Shown here in pieces: positions 10,300 to 36,235 of a stretch of DNA of 64,000 nt (positions are counted from its first letter, which is position 1; each line of letters starts with the position of its first letter). The notes below the pieces were generated by a model, which worked only from the letters and a program-made list of their open reading frames with translations, was not told the origin of the DNA and ran no database searches. The position numbers and the translations under genes are program-made. This DNA is from Opisthorchis felineus (Eukaryota; Platyhelminthes; Trematoda; Opisthorchiida; Opisthorchiidae): positions 762,304 to 826,303 of the forward strand of contig SJOL01009574.1 in assembly GCA_004794785.1 (NCBI GenBank). Direction: 5' to 3'.

Positions 10300-10876
10300 G
10301 AAGATTAAAAAAACCAGTGACCCAGGAAGTGAGATTACTTAGACCGAAATATGACTCTTAACTGACAAAAAACAGCAATGAAACAAACAACTGCCATCTT
10401 CAATTCTTTTGAACATTCCTGAGCATGTCCTGATTCTCGATCAAAGTTCCACCAGCCTACGCAGCAATGTACGCTGTCCAGTTGATGATAAGAGAAACGC
10501 TTTTAGATTCTTGCTTCAACATTCAAGAAGTCATTCTGCAATAAGATGTGAGTGGAGACAAGCAGTGTGACACCAGAGTGCGCGATAACTGTGAGTGTAT
10601 GAACGTGGGTGCACTGGTCCAACTACGGAATGTCTGACACTATGAAAGCATTTGATTGTCATGAAGCTTGTAAGTCAGAAAATTTTCGATCACGACTGCC
10701 AAGTTTAACCAACAACATCATAACCTACGTTTTTTGGGAGTAATCTAAAACGAGGATGGGGGTGATTTTACGACAAACCCAAGCATTTGGAAAGTTTCGT
10801 TCTCAATCTGTAGTGAATCTTTCAGGACTAGGAAATTGGACGAATGCGCTTTCGCACATATTTATGGATATGGGAT
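10300..10876. other. 5' flank of the gypsy remnant
   Basis: No long terminal repeat or primer-binding site could be recognised here, so the 5' end of the retrotransposon is lost or too decayed. The open frame extends upstream to 10844, but the family-like start is at 10877. Confidence 0.35.
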
Positions 10877-11640
10877 ATGTCAGTTTCGGCACAGCAACAG
10901 AAGCAATTCGAAGAAGCTCAAACGAGGCTAACTGACTATCTGAGGCGAAGTGCATCATGGAATACGAGAAAAACAGTTGGGCTTCCGTATTCTGCTGCTG
11001 CCTGCTCGATTAATGAATTTAATTTCGACGCTGAGTTTGGACGAGCTTTCGAAAGTTGGTTCCAGAGACATGAGAACATGTTTCAAACCGACTTTGCTCA
11101 GTTTGATGATGCATGGAAAGTTCGACTGTTGCTGCGGAAACTGGGGACAGCTGAACATGATCAGTTCACAAATTTCGTACTCCCCAGACTCCCTCATGAC
11201 CTTGGTTTCGCAGATACTGTCAAGATCTTGGCCCAAATATTCGGAGAACAAAGTTCTTTGTTCAATATTCGTTATCAGTGTCTCAAGATTACCAAAAGGG
11301 ATACTGAAGATTTCGCCACGTGTGCCGGTGAGGTCAACAGAGAATGCGAGTGCTTCCAGCTCAGCACCATGACTGCGGATTAATTCTGATGTCTCATCTT
11401 CGTGGCTGGTCTTCAATCGCCACACGGTGCAGATATTCGGACCCGGCTACTGAATCGAATTGAACAGGATCCAGAGTTGACGCTTCGGAAACTCACCACC
11501 GAATACCAGCATCTTATCAATCTCGGGGCTCGTACTGCAGTGAGTGAACATTCCCCTGACAAGGTATGCAAAATAACTTCCAAAGGACAATCAAATTCCA
11601 ATCGGACGCCAAGAAGAGCAACCACATACTGTGGGTTTGG
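10877..11640 (+). pseudogene. gag: gag of a Ty3/gypsy retrotransposon (CsRn1-like)
   Basis: The frame starts MSVSAQQQKQFEEAQ, as in gag of trematode gypsy elements of the CsRn1 kind. Capsid-like blocks follow: FDAEFGRAFESWFQRHENMF, WKVRLLLRKLG, EHDQFTNFVLP, ILAQIFGEQSSLFN and CLKITKRDTEDF. Two in-frame stops (TAA at 11381-11383 and TGA two codons on) cut it. The same frame resumes with CLIFVAGLQSPHGADIRTRL and continues to about 11640. Gag would form the particle around the element RNA. It is non-functional here. Confidence 0.85.
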
Positions 11641-12060
11641 TGACGAATGGCACTTTTTCACACCACTGTCCCTACCGGAACCACAGGTGCAGCAAGTGCA
11701 GTCGGAGAGTCCACAAAGAATGCTGCAACTTCAGGAGCTCGCGCAAACATCGGCCCGACAAAAGGACGCACTCAGGGGTCGTGACCGCTACATTCAGGAT
11801 AAAACCACCCCGTCGACGAAAATCTGTATCAATGGCAAGCCGGTTACCTCCCAACTTGATACAGGTTCTGACATCAAAACGAACCTGGAACACACAAACT
11901 GCACTGTTCGTAATGCCTCTGGTGGAAGCCTCAAACTGGACGAGAAGTTGAACTGCTCCGTAAAGTTCAAGTTCAATTCAATGGTGCTTGCTACCTCACG
12001 AAATACACAGGCTTTGATCTCTTAGGCCTGGATTGGGTTAATGAGCTTCAACTCTTGGAC
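11641..12060 (+). pseudogene. zinc knuckle and aspartic protease remnant of the gypsy element
   Basis: The reading frame shifts near 11650 into HCPYRNHRCSKCSRRVHKEC, a recognisable CCHC-type zinc knuckle, then shifts back to INGKPVTSQLDTGSDI, which carries the protease active-site triplet DTG. A further shift near 11980 leads to YLTKYTGFDLLGLDW, the usual C-terminal protease block. At least three frameshifts make this a dead copy. Reverse transcriptase should follow but is not recognisable. Confidence 0.8.
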
Positions 12061-12840
12061 CAACCCCCCCCATTACCGTTTGTAACGAAACAACTGCAGA
12101 CATCTGCAATACACTCATGATAACACCACACCCTGACAACTTTGTGGTCTCTACAGTTACAGCCAAATAGGGGACCAGTCAGAGTATGCGCGACACAGCG
12201 GCTACTCAGCTCGTGGCGCCCGCACCACGGCACCCTCTCACTTCAGTACATTTTGAGGAATCCTGCCAGCAGCCTACAACGTTGTACACGCAGTCACCAC
12301 CCTTCAATCTAAAGTCCCATGTTGAGGCGGGTCGTTCCACTGCTATCAGGGAGGGACCGACAGAAGGGACACCACAACAGTCACACAGAGGTCAGACACT
12401 GGTCCGAGGATATGGGGAATGCCGTCCACGGTGGACGCAGCGTCGAATACTACGTGAAGCACGCGGCGCGAATCAGATCATAGGCAAGGCCATCTCAAGA
12501 GAATCAACCTCAGACAACAGATTGTGGCTCCATAAGGGAACCACGTCGTATGGAACATCGGACAGCCGTGACATACCCTCGAAGTGGAGGGCGTCAGATA
12601 CCAAATCAGCATGCTCGCTGCTCCAGGGACGGACCGACATGCGACAGCACCTCCCTGAGCCGTCACAAATTAGGTCGAAGCAGCGGCCGGATGAACAGCG
12701 TCCTCAAGGGGAAGGTGGCCGGAGGCCAGCCGCTATTAATAGCCGGACATCACGTCGATTGGACGGAGGCGTGACGTGCCAGGTACGGACCAAACGAAAA
12801 TATGCCTTGATTGGCCAGAATGTCAGCCAAACAGGATAGA
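12061..12840 (+). other. unassigned stretch downstream of the protease remnant
   Basis: A 217-codon frame (12186-12839) is open but highly basic and polar, with no reverse transcriptase or integrase motif; a 74-codon frame overlaps it. Around 12250-12310 there is a faint resemblance to the protease-reverse transcriptase junction. The rest could be a different, unrecognised sequence joined to the gypsy remnant. I would not call it a gene. Confidence 0.3.
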
Positions 12841-15500
12841 GCACTTATAGCTCGGTGCTTCCCGCTCGTTCGAGATCCTAACGCGGCCTTGTGGAACGTT
12901 CTGTGATGACCTTATAAATCTTCCTTTGTCTCCATAAAGGGTTGTCTCAAGCTACCGTGCCTTTTGATATACCACATTGGGTGGAACAGAAAGCCAAGGA
13001 CCGACATAGAAGTTGCACCCCGTTTGCAGCACACAGCAGGATACATGTTCTGTGAGCAAGAATTGTATGGCCTGCTAAGTCCCGTCCAAAAACAATACTG
13101 TTAACTTCCCCTTGATCTACCTTTCGATAAAAGAAGCTTCTTCCGGGAAATCTCGTTAAGTTTCCAAAGATGCAAAAAATCCAGTAGTCATGTTCATCAC
13201 CTCTGGGTATTTTCTGACACACCCGTTCAAAATGTCCTTTTTATCTGATAAGGTGTACCACGCATCTGTCAACCGATTACCCTTGTGAGACAAACTATCC
13301 GAGTTCTGTCTGAGTGTTGTCATCCGACATCCAGAACAATTGGTCTAGGAATGCCGCGGTGGGAGCTTATGGAATGCGACGACAAAACCAGTAAGAATGG
13401 TTGATACGATGCAGCAACCATCGTGATAAGCGCTATGGAGCATCGGGTCGATGTGAGCGGACGAAGTTCATCTGAATGACTGATGACGGACAACAAGATG
13501 ACGATAATATAAGGGGTGCCTAAAGGGAATTTCCTGCGGAAAATGACAGAGTATGAGGAAGGTAAACTGTAGCAGCACTATCACGTGACATGCGGTCGCA
13601 GCCTCAGCAGCAAAAATTGCAAATGGATTTCTACTTCCTCCCTCTTCTTTAGATCCATCGAGTGACATACGTCTGCCAGCGCTCAATCGCAGCCATGGAC
13701 GTACACCACACTGGTTCGATATGGGAATACGAAACTCGAGAACACTGGCGAAAACTTAAGCGTTGTTACCACGACGTAGATGACGAATGTTTTGGGGGGA
13801 TAACAGTATAGTGAGGGGGGCAACGTAGAATAACTCCGTAAAAGCTTAAAGGCGATGAAAGTTAGCGTCCTCGTTAAAAACGAGGATGGAGTCCAGCTTC
13901 AAACCGAAGCATAAATGACACCTACTGGTGTTCTGGTGGCATAACCTTGTCTGTAAAATACTGCAGTAGAAAAAAGGATGCGATCCGAGCACTGAGAGAC
14001 TAGTGACTCAATGTTCGTAGTGAGATGATCCGGAAATGGGGGTTTGTGAGGTATCAGGTACACCATTCGAGGAGTTTATCAAGCTCCACAAGCCGCGGTC
14101 ATGTAGTAAGAATGCTGAGTTATCGTAAACCGAATTCGAAACGATCCAAACCCAATTGAAAGGGCACAAATGGTGCGATCCGCCATCCAAGATGTAATTT
14201 ACGTGACCATCCTTGTGCCTCAGATACCATCGGGATTGCCTACTGGAGGTGTTGGCACCTCGTATATTCATGGGAGACTAGCTTAAGCCCCTTTCCCCAA
14301 CCACTTCATTCTCCTTTTCTCTATGGTACTTTGTTTAAATAACCTGCCATTGCTAAAGCACAGTGAAGTAAGGACGCTCAACACTGGTGCTGTGCCAAGG
14401 ATTATGATGATCAAGTTAATCAACACGGTTCGGGCTACTGTTGTATCGAACACCAGGATCCGTACACAAAGCGTAGGTATGTGGTGTTGAGCTGCAGAAT
14501 TGACTAGGACACGCAACCATCACAAGATATGTTTCTTTAGGCTGTACATAGTTAACTACCAGCCTCTTCTTGATTAGATAAGGAAAACGTCCATTCCGTT
14601 GGGTGGTTGGGTTTAAGCTGCGATGACCCGATATCAGGTGGCCAACTGGGCATCTTACCCTCCCGCATATGGCTTTATTAATGTGCAGTGCGAAGGCTAC
14701 ATTTCTAAAAATGTGGTCCATGCAGCGAAGCTTGCGCATCTCCGTCATTAGGTTTTTGCGATAGGACTCAACCCAAACCATCACAGACGTCTAACCTAGA
14801 CATTTCTCTTTCAGCTTGGTAATTGGCCTTCATCTTCCAGTCAGAGGGGAAGTACGGCACCGAAGCATCGGTGTTTGATGAAGTGCCGTCGATGATGACG
14901 GAGGGCAAAACCCGAGTTTTAAGCACTCGACTGAAACAAGTTTCTCAGCTGAGACGGATGGTAATGCAGGTAGGCATTATAAAATCTTTGCTCAAATGTC
15001 AGACTGAATATTTTCTAAGGCTTAGATCGACGAAGCGTACAGAATATCATACCTCTGAAGAAGAACAATGCCAGCAACGTTCAGCCATCCAGCTTATCAG
15101 GTGATTAGATTTCGTAATCTCAACCGGATCGAGTATTCACGACTTATTCTTGTGGCATCAGGTTGAAGATGCAAACTACTTTCTACAGTAACTCCTCAAA
15201 ACGGATCCTCTGGAATAGTGTACACTCTCCTGAACAGTTCATTGTAAATGATGGCCTAGTATATGATCTCCCCGAAGAGGATCCAGCCCAAGAAAGGCCT
15301 CCTTTCCTTGTGATGGTATATCTCAGGAAGGCACTATTTAAAAGTGAGCAATCCCAGGGGTAAGCCGCCTAGACAGTAGTGACAATTGAACGCAACGTGC
15401 GAGAACCATCCGACCTACATGCGACTCGATTAGTTCGTTAGACCAAAGCACGAAGACCAAACAAACAAAGAATCAACAGCGGAATGCAAGAGAACACGGC
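12841..15500. other. no recognisable gene
   Basis: Open frames up to 122 codons (14784-14416, minus) match nothing I know. One at 15163-15363 (plus) has an IVNDGLVYDLPEEDP block that faintly recalls the segment before a retroviral-type integrase zinc finger, but this is too weak to call. Confidence 0.3.
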
Positions 15501-16180
15501 GGTGCCATAGAAAAACGATGTTCACACTACTTCGGAAGTGAATATGTCATTTAATTGTGTATATTTCCGAGAAGAAAAACAGGACCAATAGTAAAACACA
15601 AAAATGAGTTCGACCCATTTCGACAAAGGTGGCAAATCCAGGAGTAAGACAATGACAAGAAGGCGAGTTGTGTGTGTGTGTGCGCACGAAGACAAACACA
15701 CAATCGAAGAGCAATCACCACAACACGCTGTTCAAGACAGCAGTAAAAAGAGGTGATGCATATGACAAGTACGGAAAGCCCACAAAAGCCGCGTCACTGA
15801 CTACGCCCGTAGAATCACAAGGCCATGAGGTCAGACACCCCAAAAAAAGACAAGTAGTCAAAATGTTATAGCTGTTGTGCTGCGGGAAGGAATTGGTAGC
15901 CAGGATAAGAGGAACGCGTGATAAGAAATAGTCGTGACCAATGAGGAAAGACAAAATGACTGATTGCGTAACCAAAGAAAAATAGTGATGAGTACATAAG
16001 TGACACAACAGGAGGATCACGATGAGAGGGGAATAAACGGATGTCAAGCATCAGTTTACAACAAGCATTTGGTCTAACACAGATAAACAGCAAAAGGCTG
16101 TAGAAATGTGTCAATTCTGTGTCAGGTATGTGTGTATGGGGGTGCAATGGGGACTATTGGGTGGAGTTACGACGCCACAT
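15501..16180 (-). other. probable 3' untranslated region and flank of the ATG8 gene
   Basis: The minus strand runs on from the stop codon at 16183-16181. No AATAAA is seen on this strand within 600 bp; an ATTAAA-type signal lies near 15551-15557. A (GT)n run (about 15668-15682, plus) lies nearby. The 3' end of the transcript is inferred only. Confidence 0.35.
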
Positions 16181-30067
<13,887 letters not shown>

Positions 30068-30189
30068 GGATTCACGGATTCACTTATTGATACACGGGAT
30101 CGAGGCTTTCGCCCAAGAATCCCGGGTCACATTTGTTCTTGTCGTTCAGCAGCCGTCGTACACCTGAAAGGCACAGTCGAAAAAGTGTG

Positions 30190-30934
30190 TAGCACTGCTC
30201 CTTAAGTTCTCAGCGCGGGGCAGTATGTTTGCCAGCACGAGGACTCGCGTAAAAAAGTGTCTAATTGTGCTTTGAACTGCGTTCTAGAAGGAGCGTGGAC
30301 AGCCTTCGGAGGAAGGTTATGTCACGCATCAACTACCCGAAATGAGAAAAAAATTTGCCTGATGAAAGTGTGCTCTCTGAGCTTGAAAATTTTCTTACCA
30401 TGTCCTCGCCGTGTTTGCTGGGTCAACGGTGAAAAACCTGTTGGCCAAACCTTGTTCAACCAGGGCATGAGAAAGAAATAGGTCCCCTCAGAAACGACGG
30501 TACTCCAAGAAGAAGGGGTCAAACACCGCGAGACGCGTTTCATAGTCCACGGATTTAAGGCCAGCAACCATTTTCGTAAAAGTTCACTGGACACGCTCAA
30601 TGATGGTTAGGTCCTTCGTGCGCCCTAATTAGACAACTTGGTTGGCATATTCAAGAAGCGGTCTGACGTAGGGTCCATGGAGTATCTGGAAGTCCTTGCA
30701 AGTAATGCGGGAGAAGGTCCGCCGAATCATCCGTGGAACTGCGAATGCCTTTTGCGCCGATTTCTCAGGGTGCATTGAGAAGGACATGTTTCAAAAGAAA
30801 CAGATACCCAAATCCATTCTGGCATCTATCCTCGTGATGTCTTCTGGTCCATTCCTACCATGCACGACGTAGGCGTTCGCTGAGTCCCGTCCGAATGATA
30901 TATGGACGCACTTTTCGTCATTCAGAGGAAGGTT
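30190..30934 (-). pseudogene. LINE D: C-terminal region
   Basis: After the stop at 30934-30932 the frame goes on with [49 protein letters not shown] and LLEYANQVV, then HTFIRQIFFSFRVVDA and AVHAPSRTQFKAQLDTFL. These are the usual thumb and tail blocks of CR1-like proteins. A handful of stops break it. Confidence 0.8.
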
Positions 30935-31726
30935 TCAGTCCAACGACCATTGCTTTGCAGCGTCGGCATCCATTTGGAGGGCACTGGCATTGGAACTCCA
31001 GGATTTCAAGTCGTCCGCAAAAAGTGGGCGTGTACCTGAAAGAACACCTGGAAGGTCGTTGACGTATGTCAGAAACAGCAGTGCTGTTAAAACTGAGCCT
31101 TGAGGAGGTGCAGTGGAGACCGGCGCTGGGGAAGAGTAGATCGAGCCCACTTTCACTCGGAATGTTCTGTCTGATAGGAACCCCTTGATCCAGTGTAGGG
31201 TTTTCCACTGAATCCCGTAAGACTCGAGTGTGTAGAGCAGGGGGACGTGTGGGACTCGCTCGAATGCTTTTAAGAAGTCGAAAAATATGGCACCCGATAT
31301 GAATCCCTTGTCCTTAGTTTGGGTTAAGCTGTCCATAAGTACGAGCATGTTCGTCACGCAAGAACGGTTTGGGAGGAATCCGTGTTGAACTGGAGGCACC
31401 AGATTGTTAGAAGTAAGGTGACCTAGGATGGCTCGCTTCAGAACTCGTTCCATCAACTTACACACCACGCTAATGAGGCTTATTGGCCTGTAGCTGCCAG
31501 GCGATAGTCGGTCACCAATTTTGTAGATTGGCGTGACAATCGTTTCCTTCCAAGCAGAAGGAAGGTTGCCTTCTTCAAGCGATTGACGAAACACCAGGTA
31601 GAAGCTTTTTGCCAGTGTAAACGACGTTTCCTTCAGGATCCTTGGGTGGACTTCGTCGGGCAACAACGCGCAGGACGGGTTGATCTTGTGCAAGAGTTGA
31701 CGAAAGTGCTCCACCGTGAAGACCAA
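30935..31726 (-). CDS. LINE D reverse transcriptase core, open reading frame
   Basis: 263 uninterrupted codons with all reverse transcriptase boxes: ETIVTPIYKIGDRLSPGSYR and PISLISVVCKLMERVL; FFDFLKAFERVPH (box A with catalytic Asp); PPQGSVLTALLFLTYVNDLP (box B); LFADDLKSW (box C, FADD with both Asp). The core looks catalytically competent, but an in-frame stop (31747-31745) cuts it from the upstream protein, so the copy as a whole is dead. The boxes fit the CR1/Jockey superfamily. Confidence 0.88.
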   Translation of the reverse strand: MVFTVEHFRQLLHKINPSCALLPDEVHPRILKETSFTLAKSFYLVFRQSLEEGNLPSAWKETIVTPIYKIGDRLSPGSYRPISLISVVCKLMERVLKRAILGHLTSNNLVPPVQHGFLPNRSCVTNMLVLMDSLTQTKDKGFISGAIFFDFLKAFERVPHVPLLYTLESYGIQWKTLHWIKGFLSDRTFRVKVGSIYSSPAPVSTAPPQGSVLTALLFLTYVNDLPGVLSGTRPLFADDLKSWSSNASALQMDADAAKQWSLD

Positions 31727-32387
31727 GTCGGTTAGAGGCCTTTCTTAGTTACGCATTGACAAGATTGGATTTGACGAGGACGCTTGGGCTGAATATAGAC
31801 ATGCATAATGTTCTCCGTAGACCTCAGATACCACTACTGAGTCATACGTGGGTTGCGCGTTCCTGTCTCTCAAGGTTAACGCGGATGGCTTGTTTCTGCG
31901 GCGATGTCTCATGTATTTAAACAGCACATTTATGTTTTCCAGGCCAGGTCCAGAATGATGGCTTGGTTTCGTATGTTCTGTTGGCGGATTTCTGATTTAC
32001 AGCGGTTCCGCACTTTACGAAACGACAGCTAATCTTCTGTGTCCCCTGTAGTCAACTTTTTTAAAACTAGTTGAGACCTCTTCCAGAAGACGCCGAATTT
32101 TTTTACGTAGCTTGCGGCCCATCCGGCTGCGTGCTGGTTCTTTTGGGAAGAACATCCGTCAGCCTCGTGAACTTTCTGGACTATGGTCCTATATTAGTCT
32201 TTCACTGAAGCTGGTCCCAGTTTAACTTGTTCAAGAAAGATGCGCATTCCTGAGAAGTCCGCACAGCAGAAGTTTCGAATCCACGTTTGGGGTTAGGGGT
32301 TTCCGGCCCAGTAGCAGATGAAATCGAAGGTCAGCACACAGTGGTCACTATGTCCCAGTGGGGCGTGACAACTCTCCTAATCAGTCT
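31727..32387 (-). pseudogene. LINE D: end of endonuclease and linker
   Basis: Minus-strand blocks in order: GHSDHCVLTFDFIC (SDH end motif of the endonuclease), SGMRIFLEQVKLGPASVKD, LSFRKVRNRCKSEIRQQNIR, MLFKYMRHRRRNKPSAL and VYGEHYACLYSAQ. A few stops occur, including the TAA at 31747-31745. It leads directly into the open reverse transcriptase core. Confidence 0.82.
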
Positions 32388-32409
32388 TCGTGTCACATGA
32401 ATGGGAGCA

Positions 32410-32700
32410 GCTACGATGACTGTTCTCACGAGTCCACGGATTGATACACAGGATCGAGGCTTTTGCCCAAACTTCCTGGGTCGGGTCTGTTCTTGTCGTT
32501 GAGCGGCTTCTATTCACCTGAATGGCAAAAGCAAAAAGGGGTGTAGCACTGCTCTTTGAGTTCTCGGTGCAGGGACAGTAATCTTGCCAGCGCAAGGATT
32601 CAACTAAAAAGTCGCCTAAAAGTGCTTTGATCTGGGTTCTAGAAGCAGCGTGAACAACTGTCGGAGGTTGAGCTGCTGCGCCAAAATTAATCGGCGGGGT
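32410..32700 (-). mobile_element. 3' fragment of a CR1/Jockey-type LINE, copy E
   Basis: Aligns in the same orientation with 30068-30320 of LINE D (for example SRTQIKALLGDFLVES against SRTQFKAQLDTFLRES, then a shared block from the CCTCGATCC tract to TGTATCAAT). It is the C-terminal end and 3' region of another copy. LINE D starts right after it. Confidence 0.75.
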
Positions 32701-34398
32701 TCGCGTACATACAACGGACGCCGAAGGTGGCAAGTTCAAATTTGGTTCCGTTTTCGCTCGCGTAAATTCCTTGACGGCTATTTCGCTGTCTAACCTATTT
32801 ACAGAGTTAATGTGTGTCATTTTGTTTTAATTTTTTCCTCCAGCATGACGCCGATCGTCAGATGCACACCCCAGCTTTCTCTGAAACCATAGCCTGAAAG
32901 AGGGAAACTTTACAAAAAGTTTTATTATTTGACGGCATTTGTACGAAGCCGTAAAATCCTCCAAGGAGGTAGCAGTTTCGCCAAAAATTTGTTTAGTCAA
33001 AAGAAGGGTCTGCTTCGGGCGCGCAATTCATATTTAAATGGCCGTCACTGGCCACCATGCCGCTTACTAGTGCTCTAGTAATAAAACGTTGAGCCCGAAT
33101 ATCAAAAGTGAGAGACACTAATAAAGGTTGAGTATTACGTTTAAATAGATTACAAGATTACGTGCACCCTACGAATATAAATACAAGGTAAAAATGAAGT
33201 ATTCCAAACTAGGGAGACTTATCAATTCGTAAGGTCCTTGGTGGGGTTGTGCGGTGAGTGTCGGGATGTAGGGAGTGTTCTCTAGGCAATATTATCGCCC
33301 ACAACTGTTCCTTGTTCCGCGGCCTGAGGTTTGCTGACGCTAGGTTCAAGGAACAATGTGACGTGCAGTTGAGGCGCGCTGCGCTGGTGTGTTGAGCTTG
33401 CCTGCGCTCTGACGTGCGTTTTGGCCGTGTTCCTTATATATGTCGTTGCATCGAGTGGGACGTGAAAACAATGTGAAATCACATGGCGCCCTTTAAAAGT
33501 TCACCGGAGTTGACCTGTTGTTGACATGTTCACAAAGGTCGTATTCAGCGTCATGATGTTGTCTCGCGGTTCGCGTTGTGAGATGTGAAAAACACAGCAC
33601 GAGGGCGACAGTGGAGGCGGATGCACTAATTAGATTGCTCAACCGCTACACGCTCACCGGAAGTAAACCGAAACTAACTTCGCCAAAACTGTTGGGTCTT
33701 TGAAGTCGCGAATCTTGCGAGATTCCAGTCCGATCTGGTTGCGCGTTTCAGTGATATGTTACTGATAGCTTTTTGTTTAAGTGAAGAACATTCCAGGTCA
33801 CCAACCAACACCGATTCACATGTGATTAGCAGTTTACGGGATAAGGCGGAAAATCTCATCCGAGCATAATTTAACGTTCCGTGGTGTTCTTCAAATGGGA
33901 GACAACATCTACGGAATATCCAATTTAATTTCCACCTAGGTGGATAGTTGAGTAACGTTTGTACGTAGTATGCCCCTTAGATGTAACAAATAGAGTGACT
34001 TTGTTTACCAAATTTTGGTACAACCCGGTTTTTTTGTGAAGCTCGCCTTGCGTGCATTATGATAACCCAGGGCAACTTGACGTACATTCCAGTATTGATG
34101 CGGGCATGCATCTCTGTGGATGACCTCCATTTCCATATATGTGCGCAAATAGCCAGGGTATAATTCAGCGGTTTCAGATAGCTGTATGTAAATTACCAGC
34201 ATGCCAATGAAATGAATTTCTTATTGGGAAGCACGACGTCGATTAGCTGGATTACACCATAAAGGGCTACGACGTTACCGGAAAACGGGGTCAGCCATCG
34301 CCCCTCGCCTAACGCGTGGTAGCTCACCTTGACTACTTATCGTAACTTATAGACCAGTGGGTATGTGCGTCGCTCACTGAGACCTCCACTGTGCACAA
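32701..34398. other. no recognisable gene
   Basis: No element or exon recognised. Confidence 0.35.
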
Positions 34399-34870
34399 TA
34401 GCCTAATCCAAAGGCTATCGTGGGGCCTCCACACTCATAACCGTACGCACTGCCGCCCAACCGGACCACTTGCTGTTAGTGGTAGGCGTTTGCTATTCCC
34501 GATAGCCGAACGCGATGGCCAAAGACGGCGCCCCATCATGATAAACGTATGCGTTTTCGCTGACTCCGGCCACTTATTGAAAATGCTGGGCCGTGTCTAT
34601 GTACGACGCTAACTGTGGCCTTAACTATGCGTGATAGCCTAATCAAACAACTAACGACTTCGTGTCACAGTCACCTGTAGGCTTTGTCACTTATCTTGCC
34701 TAGGCCCGTGCCAGTGTGCGCCACTGATTATGAGGCCAAAACTATAAATGATAACCTAATATACTGGCCAACGGCCGTTCATCATGATAACCGTGGGCGT
34801 TGTCGCACCGCCAAACTGGCGTTTGGACATTATAAAACCACTGTTGACGGAATGTTTCTATTTATTTAGT
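34399..34870. repeat. degenerate tandem repeat, about four units of 100-130 bp
   Basis: The start block GATAgCCtAAtc recurs at about 34399, 34501, 34633 and 34750. A second block (CATGATAACCGTnnGCGTT with CCGCCCAAC-like sequence after it) recurs at about 34435, 34537 and 34784. The units are quite diverged. No relation to the other repeats of the window was seen. Confidence 0.5.
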
Positions 34871-35041
34871 GGACTGGTACGACCCTAATAGGTAGTCACT
34901 CCGTTTCGTTCACCGTAAACCAGCTTCACTCGGTGATGGATCTGGGACATGAAGTGCATATTCGGTTCAATCTCGTTTACATCTCCGGTAAAAGTATTCA
35001 GCTGTCTTACTGTTACAAAGGCTCCATTAGTCTCATTGTCC

Positions 35042-35330
35042 ATAATAATAATAATAATACTGTTTCTTCCCAACTAGCGGGTGGCATACCGTCAGGCATG
35101 ATCACACGGTTACAGTCAGAATAAAGCACGCCTGGGGGATTGGCGGGTACTGGGGATTGCGCAAAAAAGGATAACGTCATAAACAGTGGGCAATACCCGA
35201 TGTAGACTTGGTCACGCCTAAACCGGCATTGGAAGGGAAACACAGTTACTTTTTGGGGAAATCATCAACCTGAGACAAGATCAGATCCTTAAGATTTGAA
35301 GGTGGCGGGCAAAAACTGAACAGCGCTGTT
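35042..35330 (-). mobile_element. retroposon family T, copy T1 (3' end)
   Basis: A run of AAT repeats (35042-35059) followed by CCCAACTAGCGGGTGGCATA and CCGTCAGGCATG. Read on the minus strand this is a 3' end with a trinucleotide tail. The next 270 bp match T2 (GCCTAAAC, AACACAGTTACT, AAGATCAGA and GGTGGCGGGCA blocks). No protein is recognised in the body. Confidence 0.6.
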
Positions 35331-36235
35331 GGACCCAGCGTGATTAAACTAAAGGGGGATGTGTACAAGGTAGTCGTAAGATCCCTGGAATTCAAGGACT
35401 TCGTGAGTCATGAAATATGTACCCATGAAGGTAGCCGTAGCGAAGATCTAGCGAGTAAGTGAGTACTTGTTGTCAAAAACGCACGAAATCCTACCTTTAC
35501 TCCACTTCTGCTTCCCGATAACGGCCCTGTAGCTTATTAAAAGTAACAGCTCCGTCTTCCTCCACGTAACTTAGAACGACCACATACTCAACCACCACAG
35601 CACCCTCACCAACTCGGAGCTCCGCTCTTGGACACAGATTATCAGCTCCCCTAGCTGTGCCTCTTAACCGACTCATTTGTGATCTGCAGCATCCGGTTAT
35701 ACCTAAAAAAGCTTCCACATTTCAGACACACAACACGGTGAAAGCCACTGTCCCTTTCAGTTTACCCTGAGGCTCTGTCATTTGTCTGCATTATGAGTTT
35801 GGGCCTCAGCTAACTCAACGTTCCTGCCAGCTTATTGGCACTCATATTCACATCCACGACCACGCTTTTACTATCCGAATACATGAGCAACTAAGTCAGC
35901 CACTCGCGATGCGACCTTACTGTTTCCGATGATGATGATACTACTATAGCCTGCAGGGTTTACACCATCTCATTGCCCCGGGAACAAATAACTTTCAACC
36001 CACATCCAAATATCACACACCGCTATAATGTCACCATCCCCGTCTTTGTCCTGTAGGCTGTCGACAGGCCTTGGCTTCCCATCGACCATCCCCTCAGTGA
36101 GCCTTGCCTACCCATCAACATTTGTCCCACCTGGTCATCCTTTTAGTCCACGACTCATCCCTAGATATTCACCAACTCCTGTGCCACGAATTACTTTCAG
36201 AAATACCCTGGCCTAGACGATAGTAAATGGTGATC

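Larger units (their letters stand above)
30068..32390 (-). mobile_element. CR1/Jockey-type LINE, copy D (5' truncated)
   Basis: Minus-strand element starting within the last part of the endonuclease (GHSDHCVLTFDFIC near 32352), then linker, complete reverse transcriptase (31726-30935) and C-terminal region to about 30190. It is the best preserved LINE of the window, with only a few stops. It abuts the 3' end of a relative (LINE E, 32410-32700). Confidence 0.87.

Noticed and set aside
12186..12839. 217-codon open frame after the gypsy remnant
   Set aside because: Polar, basic, with no integrase or reverse transcriptase motif; likely a chance frame in GC-richer DNA.
15715..16147. minus-strand frames of 93-110 codons
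   Set aside because: They lie in the presumed 3' untranslated region of ATG8 and have no motif.
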